From: Streptomyces sp. Act143
Lineage (GTDB): Bacteria; Actinomycetota; Actinomycetes; Streptomycetales; Streptomycetaceae
Assembly: GCF_003143935.1 (NCBI RefSeq)
Contig: NZ_QFRX01000001.1
Location: 4,815,201-4,879,200 of the forward strand
DNA length: 64,000 nucleotides
Reading direction: 5' to 3'
Shown here: positions 1 to 9,068 of the stretch, piece by piece
Numbering within the stretch: the stretch's first letter is position 1
Layout of the letters: the number at the start of each line of letters is the position of its first letter
Program-made: the position numbers and the translations under genes
The notes under the pieces: generated by a model
What the model was told of the DNA's origin: nothing
The model's database searches: none
What the model saw: only the letters and a program-made list of their open reading frames with translations

Positions 1-1
1 C

Positions 2-316
2 GGGGCCGTCTTCGACGAGGCCCGGGTGCCGCAGCAGCGGACGCAGCCGGGGCCGGGTTCGGCCGAGTTGCGGCTGGTGCCGGAGGAGTCGGTGTCCGCC
101 GACGACGCGGGGGCGGCGGCGTTGCTCGACGTGGTGGGCCAGCTCGTGGACCGCGCGCGGGCGGCGGGTGAGCTGCGGCCGGACGTGTCGGTGTCCGACG
201 TGCTGCTGGTGATCGCGACGGCGGCGCCTTCGCTGCCGGACGCGGCGCAGCAGGCGGCGGCCTCGGCGCGACTGCTGGACATCCTGCTGGAGGGCCTGCG
301 GTCGCGGCCGTCCTGA
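2..316 (+). CDS. atrA: TetR-family regulator, C-terminal part (probable AtrA), truncated by window edge
   Basis: The reading frame is open from base 2 to a TGA at 314-316, so only the last ~104 residues are present and the N-terminal helix-turn-helix lies outside the window. The visible part is all alpha-helical in character (LLDVVGQLVDRARAAGEL, then LLDILLEGLRSR at the end), typical of a TetR ligand-binding and dimerisation domain. The name AtrA rests on recalled synteny: in S. coelicolor atrA (SCO4118) lies beside a sigma-factor gene like the next one here. AtrA is known as an activator of actII-ORF4, so this would be a cytoplasmic DNA-binding activator. The family call is good; the gene name is inferred. 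Confidence 0.6.
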   Translation, partial: GAVFDEARVPQQRTQPGPGSAELRLVPEESVSADDAGAAALLDVVGQLVDRARAAGELRPDVSVSDVLLVIATAAPSLPDAAQQAAASARLLDILLEGLRSRPS

Positions 317-620
317 CCGGGTCACGGGCCCGGTGGTCGTGAACGCCGGGTGAGCGGTGACTCGAAGAGGTGACGACGGGGTGTGGGCGGTACGCCGCTC
401 ACACCCCGGGCACATTCCGGCCTTGTCGGATAAGCCCCTCAACTCCCGTACAGACAAAGTCGGTTGAGCCTTCCCCGAATGGGTGACGGCTAGTACTGCC
501 TTGCCGCAAGTCCCCACGGACGAGTGGATGCCCCGTACTGCCGGGGCCCGCCCAAAAGCCGGTATGGCACTCTGACCCGGTGTTCGGGACCGGTAGAGCA
601 GGCGGCGGGGGCTTTCCGCG
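317..620 (+). promoter_or_regulatory. Intergenic region upstream of the sigma-factor fusion gene
   Basis: About 300 bases without a gene. It must hold the promoter of the sigma-factor gene starting at 621. A TTGAGC (near 464) and a TAGTAC (near 491) are present, but their spacing of about 21 nt is too long for a standard promoter, so I do not assign one. No strong hairpin terminator for the upstream TetR gene is evident. Confidence 0.3.
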
Positions 621-2552
621 ATGAGCGTTGACGGGCGCGACGAGTCACTCGGTGACGGCGAGCCGGACGACCTCGCGTCGCCCCAGGTGCCGAGCCAGGG
701 AGGCCGGGCAGGCCGCCCGCACAGCGGCGGCGACCCGGTCGAGGGCAGCGTCCCCACGCAGCGGGACCGGCGCGAGGACAGCGTGCTGCCGCCGCCCCGG
801 GAGCTGCCGCCCTCCGACGCCGACCTGATCGGCCGGATGCGCTCCGGCGACGACACCGCCTACGAGGAGCTGTACCGGCGCCACGCGGAGGCCGTGCGCC
901 GGTACGCCCGCACCTGCTGCCGGGACGCCCACACCGCCGACGACCTCACCGCCGAGGTCTTCGCCCGCATGCTCCAGGCGGTACGCGGCGGCTCGGGCCC
1001 CGAGCACGCCGTACGCGCCTATCTTCTGACCACGGTCCGCCGGGTCGCCGCGAACTGGACGAAGTCCGCGAAGCGCGAGCAGCTGGTCGACGACTTCGCG
1101 CTGTTCGCCGCCCAGTCCACGCGCGTGAGCGAGGCTTCCGACGACACCGGATCCTTCAGCTCCTTCGGAGCGGGCCTGGACCTGGGTGCCGATGTCCGCG
1201 CCATGCACGAGGCCGAGCAGTCCATGGCCATGCAGGCCTTCCGGTCGCTGCCCGAGCGCTGGCAGGCCGTGCTGTGGCACACCGAGGTCGAGGACGAGTC
1301 GCCGAGCGAGGTCGCCACCCTCTTCGGACTCGACGCCAACGGCACGCGCGTGCTGGCCTCCCGGGCCCGCGAGGGCCTCAAGCAGGCCTACCTCCAGGCG
1401 CACGTCAGCGCCACCCTCGCCGACGACGAGGAATGCGCCCGCTACGCCGACCAGCTCGGCACCTACGCCCGCGGCCGGCTGCGCACCCGGGCCGAACGCG
1501 GCCTGCGCAAGCATCTGGAGGAGTGCGCCAAGTGCCGCCTCGCGGCCGCCCAGATCTCGGAGGTCGCCAGCAGCATCCCCGCCGTCGTGCCGGTCGCGGT
1601 CATCGGCTGGTTCGGTGCCGCCGGGTACGCCAAGGTGGCCGCGCTCATCGCCGGTGGCACCGGAGCCGGCGCGGCCGGTGTCGCGGGCGCGGCCGCGGCG
1701 GCGAGCGGCGGCTCCTCGGGCGGGGCGGGCGCAGCCGGTGGCGCGGCGGCCTCCGAGGGGCTGGGCGCGCCGGCCAAGGTCGGTATCGCGGCCAGTGTGC
1801 TGGTCGCGGCGGGCGTGGTGACGGCGCTCGCGCTGGCCGGCAGCGACCAGCCGGTCGACAACAAGCCCGAGGCCAAGCCGCCCGCCTCCACGCCGGTGGC
1901 AGAGCCCGCGGAGAACAGTCCCAAGCCGCCGAAGAAGCAGCCCGCGCCCGTGCCGCCGGTCATCGCCCCGACCCCGACACCCACCCCGACCCCCACGCCC
2001 ACCCCGAAGCCGAAGCCGTCCCCGACTCCGACCCCGACACCCACCCCGAAGCCGAAGCCGAAGCCGACCCCCAAGCCGACACCCACCCCCACTCCGACCC
2101 CGCCGCCGCCTCCCGCGCCGGCCGTCTACCAGTGGAGCGAGCTGGCGTACAACGTCAACGGTGACGGCACCGGGCCCGAGATGCGGATCGCCGAGAGCAG
2201 CTGGGTGTGGCAGCGGTCCGGCGTCTCGATCGCGAACAAGAGCTACGCGCACGGCGTGACCGTGCACGGCCGTTCCTCCGTGACCATCGACCTCAACCGC
2301 GAGTGCACCTCCTACGACGCCTTCGTCGGCGTCGACGACATGACGCTCGGGCTCGGCAAGATGTACTTCTCCGTCTACGCCGACGGGGTCCGGCTGTGGA
2401 AGTCCGGCATGATCGAGGGCGGGGACGCGGCGGTACCGGTCCATGTGAACCTCACCGGTCGCACGACCGTACGGCTGGTCGTCGAGCCGCACAGCCCCTA
2501 CGACGACCTGATGCTCGCGGACTGGGCCGAGTCGAAGTTCAGGTGCGCGTAG
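621..2552 (+). CDS. ECF-type sigma factor fused to anti-sigma-like zinc finger, membrane segments and NPCBM domain
   Basis: The 643-residue protein has sigma-70 region 2 at about residues 65-150 and region 4 at about 205-262 (SLPERWQAVLWH, then the helix-turn-helix). A zinc-binding HxxxCxxC follows at H298, C302 and C305, as in zf-HC2 anti-sigma factors. Hydrophobic stretches lie near 318-350 and 388-408, then a Pro/Thr/Lys linker (about 415-505) of PTPT and PKPK repeats. The last ~130 residues resemble NPCBM/NEW2, a galactose-binding-like fold. The layout predicts a sigma factor tethered to the membrane with an external carbohydrate-sensing domain. Membrane-fused ECF sigma factors with C-terminal carbohydrate-binding domains are known in Actinobacteria (I recall ECF52-like groups). 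The ATG at 621 gives the full sigma domain. What releases the sigma part is unknown. Confidence 0.85.
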   Translation: MSVDGRDESLGDGEPDDLASPQVPSQGGRAGRPHSGGDPVEGSVPTQRDRREDSVLPPPRELPPSDADLIGRMRSGDDTAYEELYRRHAEAVRRYARTCCRDAHTADDLTAEVFARMLQAVRGGSGPEHAVRAYLLTTVRRVAANWTKSAKREQLVDDFALFAAQSTRVSEASDDTGSFSSFGAGLDLGADVRAMHEAEQSMAMQAFRSLPERWQAVLWHTEVEDESPSEVATLFGLDANGTRVLASRAREGLKQAYLQAHVSATLADDEECARYADQLGTYARGRLRTRAERGLRKHLEECAKCRLAAAQISEVASSIPAVVPVAVIGWFGAAGYAKVAALIAGGTGAGAAGVAGAAAAASGGSSGGAGAAGGAAASEGLGAPAKVGIAASVLVAAGVVTALALAGSDQPVDNKPEAKPPASTPVAEPAENSPKPPKKQPAPVPPVIAPTPTPTPTPTPTPKPKPSPTPTPTPTPKPKPKPTPKPTPTPTPTPPPPPAPAVYQWSELAYNVNGDGTGPEMRIAESSWVWQRSGVSIANKSYAHGVTVHGRSSVTIDLNRECTSYDAFVGVDDMTLGLGKMYFSVYADGVRLWKSGMIEGGDAAVPVHVNLTGRTTVRLVVEPHSPYDDLMLADWAESKFRCA

Positions 2553-2563
2553 GCCCACGCCGT

Positions 2564-2620
2564 TTTCAGGGCCCGGGATTTCAGGGCCCGGGATTTCAGG
2601 GCCCGGGATTTCAGGGCCCG
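2564..2620. repeat. 15-bp tandem repeat TTTCAGGGCCCGGGA, 3.8 copies
   Basis: Three exact copies of TTTCAGGGCCCGGGA start at 2564, 2579 and 2594, with a partial fourth at 2609. The repeat fills the gap between the convergent sigma-fusion and SARP genes. Each unit holds the overlapping palindromes GGGCCC and CCCGGG, so the array could fold into hairpins and act as a weak two-way terminator. That role is inferred. Confidence 0.9.
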
Positions 2621-2650
2621 ATTTTCACGGCCCGGCCGCCCCCGCGCGTC

Positions 2651-5600
2651 TCAGGGGCCGGCCGCCCCCGCACGCAGCACCTCGTCGAGCTCGTCGAGGA
2701 CGTCGGCCGGGGTGAGGGTGACGCCGCGCGCGTACTCCACCCCGTACCGCACCGGCCCCAGCCCCTCACGTGCCGTCGACTCCGCCCGCTCGGCGCGTGC
2801 GGCCTCCGGCATGGAGCGGGTGTCGGCGCCTCGCCAGCGCCTCGCGGCGGCCAGCAGCCTGGCGGCGCGCGGAAGGTCCCCGAGGTCGGCGAGCAGGGCC
2901 GCGGTGGCGTCCACGAGCGTCGCCACGATCAGATCGGCACACTGCTTGTCCACCGCTTCCTTGACGGTGCCGATCAGCTGCGGCAGACCGTGCCCCGGGC
3001 CCGACTCGGCGACCGTGACCATGGCCTCGACCGAGTTCAGCATCACGACGAACTGCGGCGGCGGAGTGCCCCGCGCGGTCTCCACGCGGGCCTCCTCCAG
3101 CAGCTCGCGCGCGGTCGCGGTGTCCTTGTCGTCCAGGGCGATGTGGGCCCGCAGCAGCAGCACGAACGCCCTGCTGTCCCCGACGCTGTACCGGTCGGCG
3201 GCCGTGCTCGCCTCCTCCAGGGCGGTGATCGCGGCCGAACGGTCGCCCGCGCGGTAGGCGATCTCGGCGAGGCGGGCGATGAGGAACGGCGTCTCCGTGT
3301 ACGCCCCGACCTCATGGGCGAGTTGCAGCGCCTCCTCGTACTCCCCCCTGGCCTCCGTCAGCCGGCCGCGGGCCATGGCTGCCTCGCCCGCCGCGCTGTA
3401 CACCTGCGCCCGCAGCCAGCGGTCGCCGACGCGGCGGCTGAGCAGGCGCAGCTCCGCGAGGTCCTCGTCCACGCCCTTCATGCCGCCCGGGGAGTCGACG
3501 ACCATGTGCGTGCGGAACATCAGCGTGACGCCCATCTCCCAGTCGCCGCCGTGCTCACGGCAGTTGGCGACCGCGGTGTCCAGGACGTCCCGGGCGTCCT
3601 CCCGGTCGCCCATGAAGAACGAGGTCAGCGGCCAGACGAGGCCGGGCATCCGGGCCGCCTGCGGGCCGCCCTTCTCGAAGTGCGCCCGCACCTGGGCGAT
3701 GTACCGGCCCAGCCGCTCGTCCGGCACCCGGTTCCGCGCCTCGATCTCCGACACGAGGAGGATGTGCAGGATGCGCAGCTCCATGCGGAGCGCGTGCAGC
3801 GGGTGCCCGGTCTCGCCGTCCGGGGCGGAGAGCAGCGCCGCCACGGGGTCCGCGGCTTCCAGGAGGGCGCAGCGGGCTCGGGGGTCCGCGGGGAGTCCTG
3901 TGGCCTTCGTGGTGGCGGCCGCGTCCAGCGCCGCGCCCAGGCGCAGGATGCGGTCGACCCAGTCCGCGCCCTCGCGCCGGTAGTTCCGCAGCCACCAGAA
4001 CCAGCCCATGCGCAGGGCCAGGGCCCCCGCCTCCACCTCGTCCCCGTCCTCGACGGCTCGATGGAGGGCCGCGCGGATGTTGTCCAGCTCGGTCTCCAGG
4101 CGGGAGATCCACGGGAGCTGCCCCAGGGAGCGCAGCAGGGGCTCGGCCTCCGCGACGAGGGCACCCGCCCACGCGCGGTGCCGCCGCTCGGCGCCGGCGC
4201 GCAGCTCCGGGACCTCGGCGGCGCGCTCCACGGCGTACTCGTGGATCGTCTCCAGCATGCGGTAGCGCATGGCCCCGCCGCTGTCCGACCGCTCGCCAGG
4301 GGCCGCCACGATCAGGGACTTGTCGACGAGCGCCCCGATCAGCTCGGCGGCGGGGCCGGTGCACACGGCTTCCGCGGCGGCGAGGTCCCAGCCGCCCGCG
4401 AACACGGACGCCTCGCGCAGCACCGTCCGCTCCCTTTCGTCGAGCAGTTCCCAGGACCAGTCGACGACCGCGCGCAGGGTCTGCTGGCGGGGCAGGACCG
4501 TGCGGCTGCCGGAGGTGAGGAGGCGGAAGCGGTCGTCGAGGCGGTCGGCGATCTGGCGGGGGGTGAGCAGCCGCAGGCGGGCCGCCGCCAGCTCGATGGC
4601 GAGCGGGAGGCCGTCGAGGCGGCGGCAGATCTCCGCCACGGCGTCGGGGTCGCGGAGGACGAGGTCCGCCGCGTCCGGGCGGACGGCCGTCGCGCGCTCC
4701 GTGAAGAGCCGGTGGGCCTGGTCGGGGAGGAGGGGTTCGACCGGGCGCACGCACTCACCGGGGACGCCCAGGGGTTCACGGCTGGTCGCGAGGATCGTGA
4801 GCCCCGGGCAGTGGGTGAGGAGGGTTTCGGCGAGGCGGGCCGCCGCCTCGATCACATGTTCGCAGTTGTCAAGGATCAGGAGTGGGCTGCGTGCGGCGCA
4901 GTACTCGACGAGCAGGGTGAGCGGGTCTTCCTGCGGGGTCGACAGCTCCGTGGCCATCAGCACGGTCTGCCGCAGGCCGAGCGCGCTGACCACCGCGCCG
5001 GGCACCGCCTCCGGGCGCTCCAGCGGTGCCAGTTCGACCAGCCATGCCTGCGGGAGCCCGGCGGCGGCTTCCTCGGCGAGACGGGTCTTTCCAGAGCCTC
5101 CCGGTCCGGTGAGGGTGACGAGTCGGGCCCTGTGCAATTCGGAACGGATGGCGTCGAGTTCGGGTTCCCGGCCCACGAAGGAATTGAGGCGGGGGCGCAG
5201 GTTGCCGGTGCGGAAGGGGGGCCTGGGGGGCGGTGGGGTCATCGCCTCAGGGGCCGGCGGCGGGGGCGGGGGCGTCGTCCCGGAGGCCGGCGGCGGGGGC
5301 GGGGGCGGGGGCGTCGTCTCGGGGGCCGGCGGCGGGGGCGGGGCCAGGAGTTCCGCGTGCAGGGCTCGGAGTTCCGGGCCCGGGTCGGTGCCCAGGCCCT
5401 CGGACAGGGCGCGGCGGGCCGTCTCGTACGCGGCCAGGGCGTCCGCCGGGCGGCCGGTGTCGCGCAGGGCGCGGACGAGGAGGGCGTGCAGCTTCTCGTC
5501 GTACGGGTGGGCCGTGGTCAGTTCCGTCAGCTCCGGTACGACGTCCTGGGCGCGGCCGAGGCGGAGGAACGCCTCCGTGCGGGTCCTGGTCGCCTCCATG

Positions 5601-6052
5601 CGGAGGGTCTCCGGGCGGGTCGCGGCGGTGCGGTCGGGGAGGTCGGCGAGGGCCGGGCCGTGCCACAGGGCGAGGGCCTCGTCCAGGGCTCGGGCGGCGG
5701 CTCGGGGGTCTCCTCGGTGAAGGGCTTCGGTGCCCTCGTGCACGAGGCGCTCGAAGACGAACAGGTCCACGTCCGCCTTGGTCGCGGCGAGCCGGTAGCC
5801 GCCGGGGGCCAGCACGACCGCCGTCCTGCCGATGGCGCGGCGCAGGCGGCCCACGAGGGCCTGCAGGGCTGCGTTGGCGTCCTGAGGTGGATCGGCGCCC
5901 CAGATGTCGTCGATGAGGGCGTCGGGGGTGCGGGTGTGACCCGGGCGGAGAGCCAGGGCGGTGAGCAGGGCTCGGACTCGGGGGCCGCCCAGGGGTACGA
6001 CGGTGCCGTGATCGTCCTCGGCCTGGGTGACGCCCAGGAGTTTGTACCGCAC
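2651..6052 (-). CDS. SARP/AfsR-family transcriptional regulator with BTAD, NB-ARC ATPase and TPR-like C-terminus
   Basis: A 1133-residue regulator. Residues 1-90 form an OmpR-like winged helix (MRYKLLGVTQ start), about 93-240 the bacterial transcriptional activation domain with the usual ELRALHAELL end. A Pro-rich linker (runs of 5-8 prolines, about 243-285) precedes the STAND/NB-ARC ATPase: FVGREPELDAI, Walker A GPGGSGKTR, Walker B LLILDNCEHV. The C-terminal ~500 residues are helical repeats like those of AfsR/LuxR-type ATPase regulators. The start is GTG at 6052; the ATG at 6060 is out of frame. Such proteins switch on antibiotic or developmental genes after ligand or phospho-signal input. 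It follows the macrolactam cyclase on the same strand after about 210 bp of repeats, so co-regulation is possible but unproven. Confidence 0.85.
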   Translation of the reverse strand: MRYKLLGVTQAEDDHGTVVPLGGPRVRALLTALALRPGHTRTPDALIDDIWGADPPQDANAALQALVGRLRRAIGRTAVVLAPGGYRLAATKADVDLFVFERLVHEGTEALHRGDPRAAARALDEALALWHGPALADLPDRTAATRPETLRMEATRTRTEAFLRLGRAQDVVPELTELTTAHPYDEKLHALLVRALRDTGRPADALAAYETARRALSEGLGTDPGPELRALHAELLAPPPPPAPETTPPPPPPPPASGTTPPPPPPAPEAMTPPPPRPPFRTGNLRPRLNSFVGREPELDAIRSELHRARLVTLTGPGGSGKTRLAEEAAAGLPQAWLVELAPLERPEAVPGAVVSALGLRQTVLMATELSTPQEDPLTLLVEYCAARSPLLILDNCEHVIEAAARLAETLLTHCPGLTILATSREPLGVPGECVRPVEPLLPDQAHRLFTERATAVRPDAADLVLRDPDAVAEICRRLDGLPLAIELAAARLRLLTPRQIADRLDDRFRLLTSGSRTVLPRQQTLRAVVDWSWELLDERERTVLREASVFAGGWDLAAAEAVCTGPAAELIGALVDKSLIVAAPGERSDSGGAMRYRMLETIHEYAVERAAEVPELRAGAERRHRAWAGALVAEAEPLLRSLGQLPWISRLETELDNIRAALHRAVEDGDEVEAGALALRMGWFWWLRNYRREGADWVDRILRLGAALDAAATTKATGLPADPRARCALLEAADPVAALLSAPDGETGHPLHALRMELRILHILLVSEIEARNRVPDERLGRYIAQVRAHFEKGGPQAARMPGLVWPLTSFFMGDREDARDVLDTAVANCREHGGDWEMGVTLMFRTHMVVDSPGGMKGVDEDLAELRLLSRRVGDRWLRAQVYSAAGEAAMARGRLTEARGEYEEALQLAHEVGAYTETPFLIARLAEIAYRAGDRSAAITALEEASTAADRYSVGDSRAFVLLLRAHIALDDKDTATARELLEEARVETARGTPPPQFVVMLNSVEAMVTVAESGPGHGLPQLIGTVKEAVDKQCADLIVATLVDATAALLADLGDLPRAARLLAAARRWRGADTRSMPEAARAERAESTAREGLGPVRYGVEYARGVTLTPADVLDELDEVLRAGAAGP

Positions 6053-6080
6053 CGGGTCATTGTCGCCGGAGAGGCTGTGG

Positions 6081-6262
6081 GGGGCACGGGGTTTGCGGGC
6101 GGCCGGGCGGTGGGGGGCACGGGGTCAGCGGACGGTGCGGCAGAGCGGGGCACGGGGTCCGCGGAAGGCAGGGGGGCAGGGAAGTAGGGAGCGCAGGGTT
6201 CCAGGCGCTGGTGCGGTGGTGGGCGCAGGTGCGGTGGTGGGCGCAGGTGCGGTGGTGGGCGC
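6081..6262. repeat. Two short tandem arrays between the SARP gene and the cyclase gene
   Basis: GGGGCACGGGGT occurs at 6081, 6114 and 6147, an exact 33-bp period with degenerate filler. A separate 18-bp unit, GTGCGGTGGTGGGCGCAG, is repeated at 6211, 6229 and 6247. Together they fill most of the gap between the cyclase stop (6265) and the SARP start (6052). No hairpin terminator is obvious. Confidence 0.85.
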
Positions 6263-6264
6263 CC

Positions 6265-8364
6265 CTACGCCCTGCGCGCCGTCGCCCCCGCCCCCAACGC
6301 CCCCCTCTGCGGCGTGATCCCCGCCGGGACCGCACGCGCGCGGGCCGGGGTTCCGGTCCAGCAGGTTCCCCGGCGGGCCAGGAGGCGGCGCAGCCAGAGT
6401 TCCAGGGCGACCAGGTCCGCCAGGCCGTCCAGGGGCAGTGGCTCACCCTCTGCCGCCGCCCTCAGGGCCTTGCGGACCACCCTTGCCTCCACCAGGCCCG
6501 CCTCCGCCAGCAGCGGGGTGCCGAAGAGGGCCATCAAGGAGTCCGCGGCGACGCGCAGGCCCGTGCGGGCCGCCACCGCCGCCGAGGCGTGGGAGGGGGC
6601 GCCCCAGCCCGGGGGGAGGTCGGCCACTCCCGCGCCCTGGAGGACGGTGCGGAGGATCGCGGCCCGGGCGCCCGGCTGGACGCGGAGGGCCTCGGGGAGG
6701 GCGCGGCAGGCACGGACGACCTGGTTGTCGAGGAACGGGGCGTGCAGGCGCTGGAAACGGATCTCGGCAGCCTGCTCCAGCACGCGCAGGTCCGCCGCGT
6801 GCCTCGCCAGGGCCGCACGCGCGCGGTAGTCGCCGGGACGCTGGCCCGGGCCCACGGCGGAGCGGTGCGTCGCGCCCTGGAGGCGAACCGATACTTCAGC
6901 GAGGGCCTCGCCGGTAAGCCAGCGGGCCGCGGGGCCTGGTCTGGCCCAGGTGAGGGCCGCCAGGGACGCCCCGACCGCGCCTCCCGGCTCGTCGAAGCGG
7001 CGGTCCATCAGACGGTCGGCCAGGACCTCCAGGCCGGCGCGGTACGGCGTCCGGGACAGGCGTCGCGCCGCGCTGTACACGCGCGCGGGGACCATCACCG
7101 AGCCGTCCGCCTTCGCCAGCGCGGCGACCGGGCGGACCAGATGGCGGCGTTTGCGGTCCATCAGGAGGTCGGCGAGACGGGCGGGGTGGGCGTCCAGGAC
7201 CTGGCGGGCGCCGTAGCCCGTGAAGTGGTCGGCGCTGCCGGAGGCCAGGCGGGCGCGGTGGCGGGCGGCCGTCACCAGGCTCGGGCCCGGCTCGTCCGTC
7301 AGCGGGCCCTCCAGGTCGGCGTACGGCAGTGTCTCCTCGCCCCCGGCCACCACCACGTGGTGCAGGCGCGGGTTGGCGGCGAGGTTCCCGGCACGTTCGA
7401 GCTCGGCCTCGCGGCCGCCGACGGCGAGGTCGTTGAAGGTGACCGCCAGGAGGCGTTCGCCGGCGCCCGTGCCGTGTCCCAGGACCGTGCCCGGCATGCC
7501 CGGGAGGCCCGCCGCCAGCAGGGCGAGGGTGCCGGACGCGGGGCCGCCCGACAGGTCGGCGCCGATCCCCGGTACCGGCATCCCGCGCGCGGCACGGCGT
7601 TCGGCGGGGCCCATGCCCGGTACCGGCCCCGGGTCGATGTCGGCGCCGGGCACATGGCGCGGGGCCGACAGGCGCGCGCGTACCGCGTCCACCAGTGCGT
7701 CGCGTACGGCGTCCACCGCGCTGTCGGGATCGGCCGGGGGCGCCGCCACGGCGAGGGAGGCGACCGGGTCGTACCCGGCGATCTCGCGCGCACCGGCGCG
7801 CAGGATCAGCGCGTGCCCCGGCGGGATGCGCCGTACGCCCTCGTAGGGGGTCGAGTCGTGCAGGGCGGCCGGTACGTCCGGGGCGGCAAGGAGCGCCGCG
7901 AGGTGGCCGAAGTCGAGGTTGGCCTCGATGAGGTCGGCGAGCGGGAGGGCGGCCGTCGCGTACGCCGTACCGCCGGCCCAGGGGGTGTAGAACACCGGGC
8001 GGGCGCCCGCGAGATCGCCGCACACGGTGACGCGGCGGCCCACCTGGACGACCGCGGTGTAGCTGCCGGGCCAGTTCGTCAGATGGCGAAGTGCCCCTCC
8101 GCGCGCGGCGAAGAGACCGACCCTCAGCTGTTCGTCGGTCGCGCCGCAGGTGCCGAGGACGGCGATGCGGTTCTCGGCGTCGGCCTTCACGACCCGCACC
8201 TCGTCGGGTCGCCAGTCGCCCACCGCCCACAGCGGATCCGGATCTCCCCACAGGAGTTGGGACCCCACCGGGTGCACGGTCTCGCCGTCCCCGCCGGTGG
8301 CCCCGGCGGAGCCGATCTCGGCTGCTCCCGCTGCGGTGCTGCTCCACCCCACCAACCACCGCAT
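6265..8364 (-). CDS. Orphan asparagine-synthetase-like macrolactam cyclase (albusnodin/ikarugamycin-type)
   Basis: A 699-residue protein with asparagine-synthase architecture: an N-terminal Ntn-like domain beginning MRW, lacking the Cys2 of true glutaminases, then a synthetase domain (about residues 215-650). Start ATG 8364 is fixed by a GGAGG five bases upstream; a frame start at 8418 has no such site. Family members adenylate a carboxylate to form a macrolactam, as in lasso-peptide cyclases. The pyrophosphate loop reads LSGGPASG at about 271-278, so the Asp of the usual SGGxDS is replaced by Ala, and activity may be altered or lost. I found no lasso precursor, protease or RRE gene nearby. 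A plain AsnB-like role is less likely because Cys2 is absent. The class is confident; the substrate is unknown. Confidence 0.75.
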   Translation of the reverse strand: MRWLVGWSSTAAGAAEIGSAGATGGDGETVHPVGSQLLWGDPDPLWAVGDWRPDEVRVVKADAENRIAVLGTCGATDEQLRVGLFAARGGALRHLTNWPGSYTAVVQVGRRVTVCGDLAGARPVFYTPWAGGTAYATAALPLADLIEANLDFGHLAALLAAPDVPAALHDSTPYEGVRRIPPGHALILRAGAREIAGYDPVASLAVAAPPADPDSAVDAVRDALVDAVRARLSAPRHVPGADIDPGPVPGMGPAERRAARGMPVPGIGADLSGGPASGTLALLAAGLPGMPGTVLGHGTGAGERLLAVTFNDLAVGGREAELERAGNLAANPRLHHVVVAGGEETLPYADLEGPLTDEPGPSLVTAARHRARLASGSADHFTGYGARQVLDAHPARLADLLMDRKRRHLVRPVAALAKADGSVMVPARVYSAARRLSRTPYRAGLEVLADRLMDRRFDEPGGAVGASLAALTWARPGPAARWLTGEALAEVSVRLQGATHRSAVGPGQRPGDYRARAALARHAADLRVLEQAAEIRFQRLHAPFLDNQVVRACRALPEALRVQPGARAAILRTVLQGAGVADLPPGWGAPSHASAAVAARTGLRVAADSLMALFGTPLLAEAGLVEARVVRKALRAAAEGEPLPLDGLADLVALELWLRRLLARRGTCWTGTPARARAVPAGITPQRGALGAGATARRA

Positions 8365-9068
8365 GGACGCCTCCACAGGCTGTGGACAACCAGTGCACCG
8401 TACGAATCGGTTCACCATGCTGCCATGAAGGAGGCTCGCCGGAGGGGCGGTGGAGCCGCTTGAGCTCCGCTGAATGCGCCCCCGCGCGCGGGTCCGTGAA
8501 GAGGCGGACGCCCAGGGAGGGGCCGTGCGACGTCCTTGCGGGGAGCGCTGCTGCGACGCGAATGCGCCCCCGAAACGCTCCCCCAAGACGCCCTTCGCGC
8601 CCTCAAGTTCCATGGTGGGAGCGGTAATTGCCCACGGATTACAGGGTCGATTTTCGGCCAAATAAGCGCTGCGAGGCCGAGCTCGCGCACGCTCCGTACA
8701 GGCTCTGCGCAGCGTCTCGGCAACGCGCAGTCCGGGGAACGGAGTTCGCCCCCCGGACCGTTCCGCCACCCGCGGGGATGGAGGTGGCGGAATCCCCCAG
8801 CCCACTGGATCCAGTACAGCGGGCCGACCCACGCACGATCCATGGAACCGCTCCCCCGATGGCCGGAGAAGAGCGCACGCACGGGCGCACGGCCACACAG
8901 CGGGAGCACGTCGCGACGGTGCGTGTGGGGCCCGCACGCGCGTACGGGCCACAATCCCGCCATCCGGAAGAATGCCCCTTAACGCTTGGGATGCGGCGAA
9001 CTACGCTGGGTTTACGAATGCCGCGTGGTTATGCCAGCGCGGCAGCCGTCTGTGTCGAGGGGTGGCGC
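8365..9068. promoter_or_regulatory. 700-bp divergent intergenic region
   Basis: This gap separates the divergent cyclase gene (start 8364) from the HTH regulator (start 9069). Open frames through it run into the regulator's frame but lack a start with a ribosome binding site, so I read it as non-coding. It is unusually long for this gene-dense chromosome. I searched it by eye for a lasso-type precursor peptide and saw none. Confidence 0.5.

Noticed and set aside
645..2558. Long open frames on the strand opposite the sigma-fusion gene
   Set aside because: They are codon-bias shadows: the proteins are Arg/Gly/Ala runs with no family similarity, and the sense frame has clear domains.
2207..6187. 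1326-residue plus-strand open frame over the SARP gene
   Set aside because: It is antisense to a well-supported regulator, its product is low complexity, and it starts inside the sigma-fusion gene.
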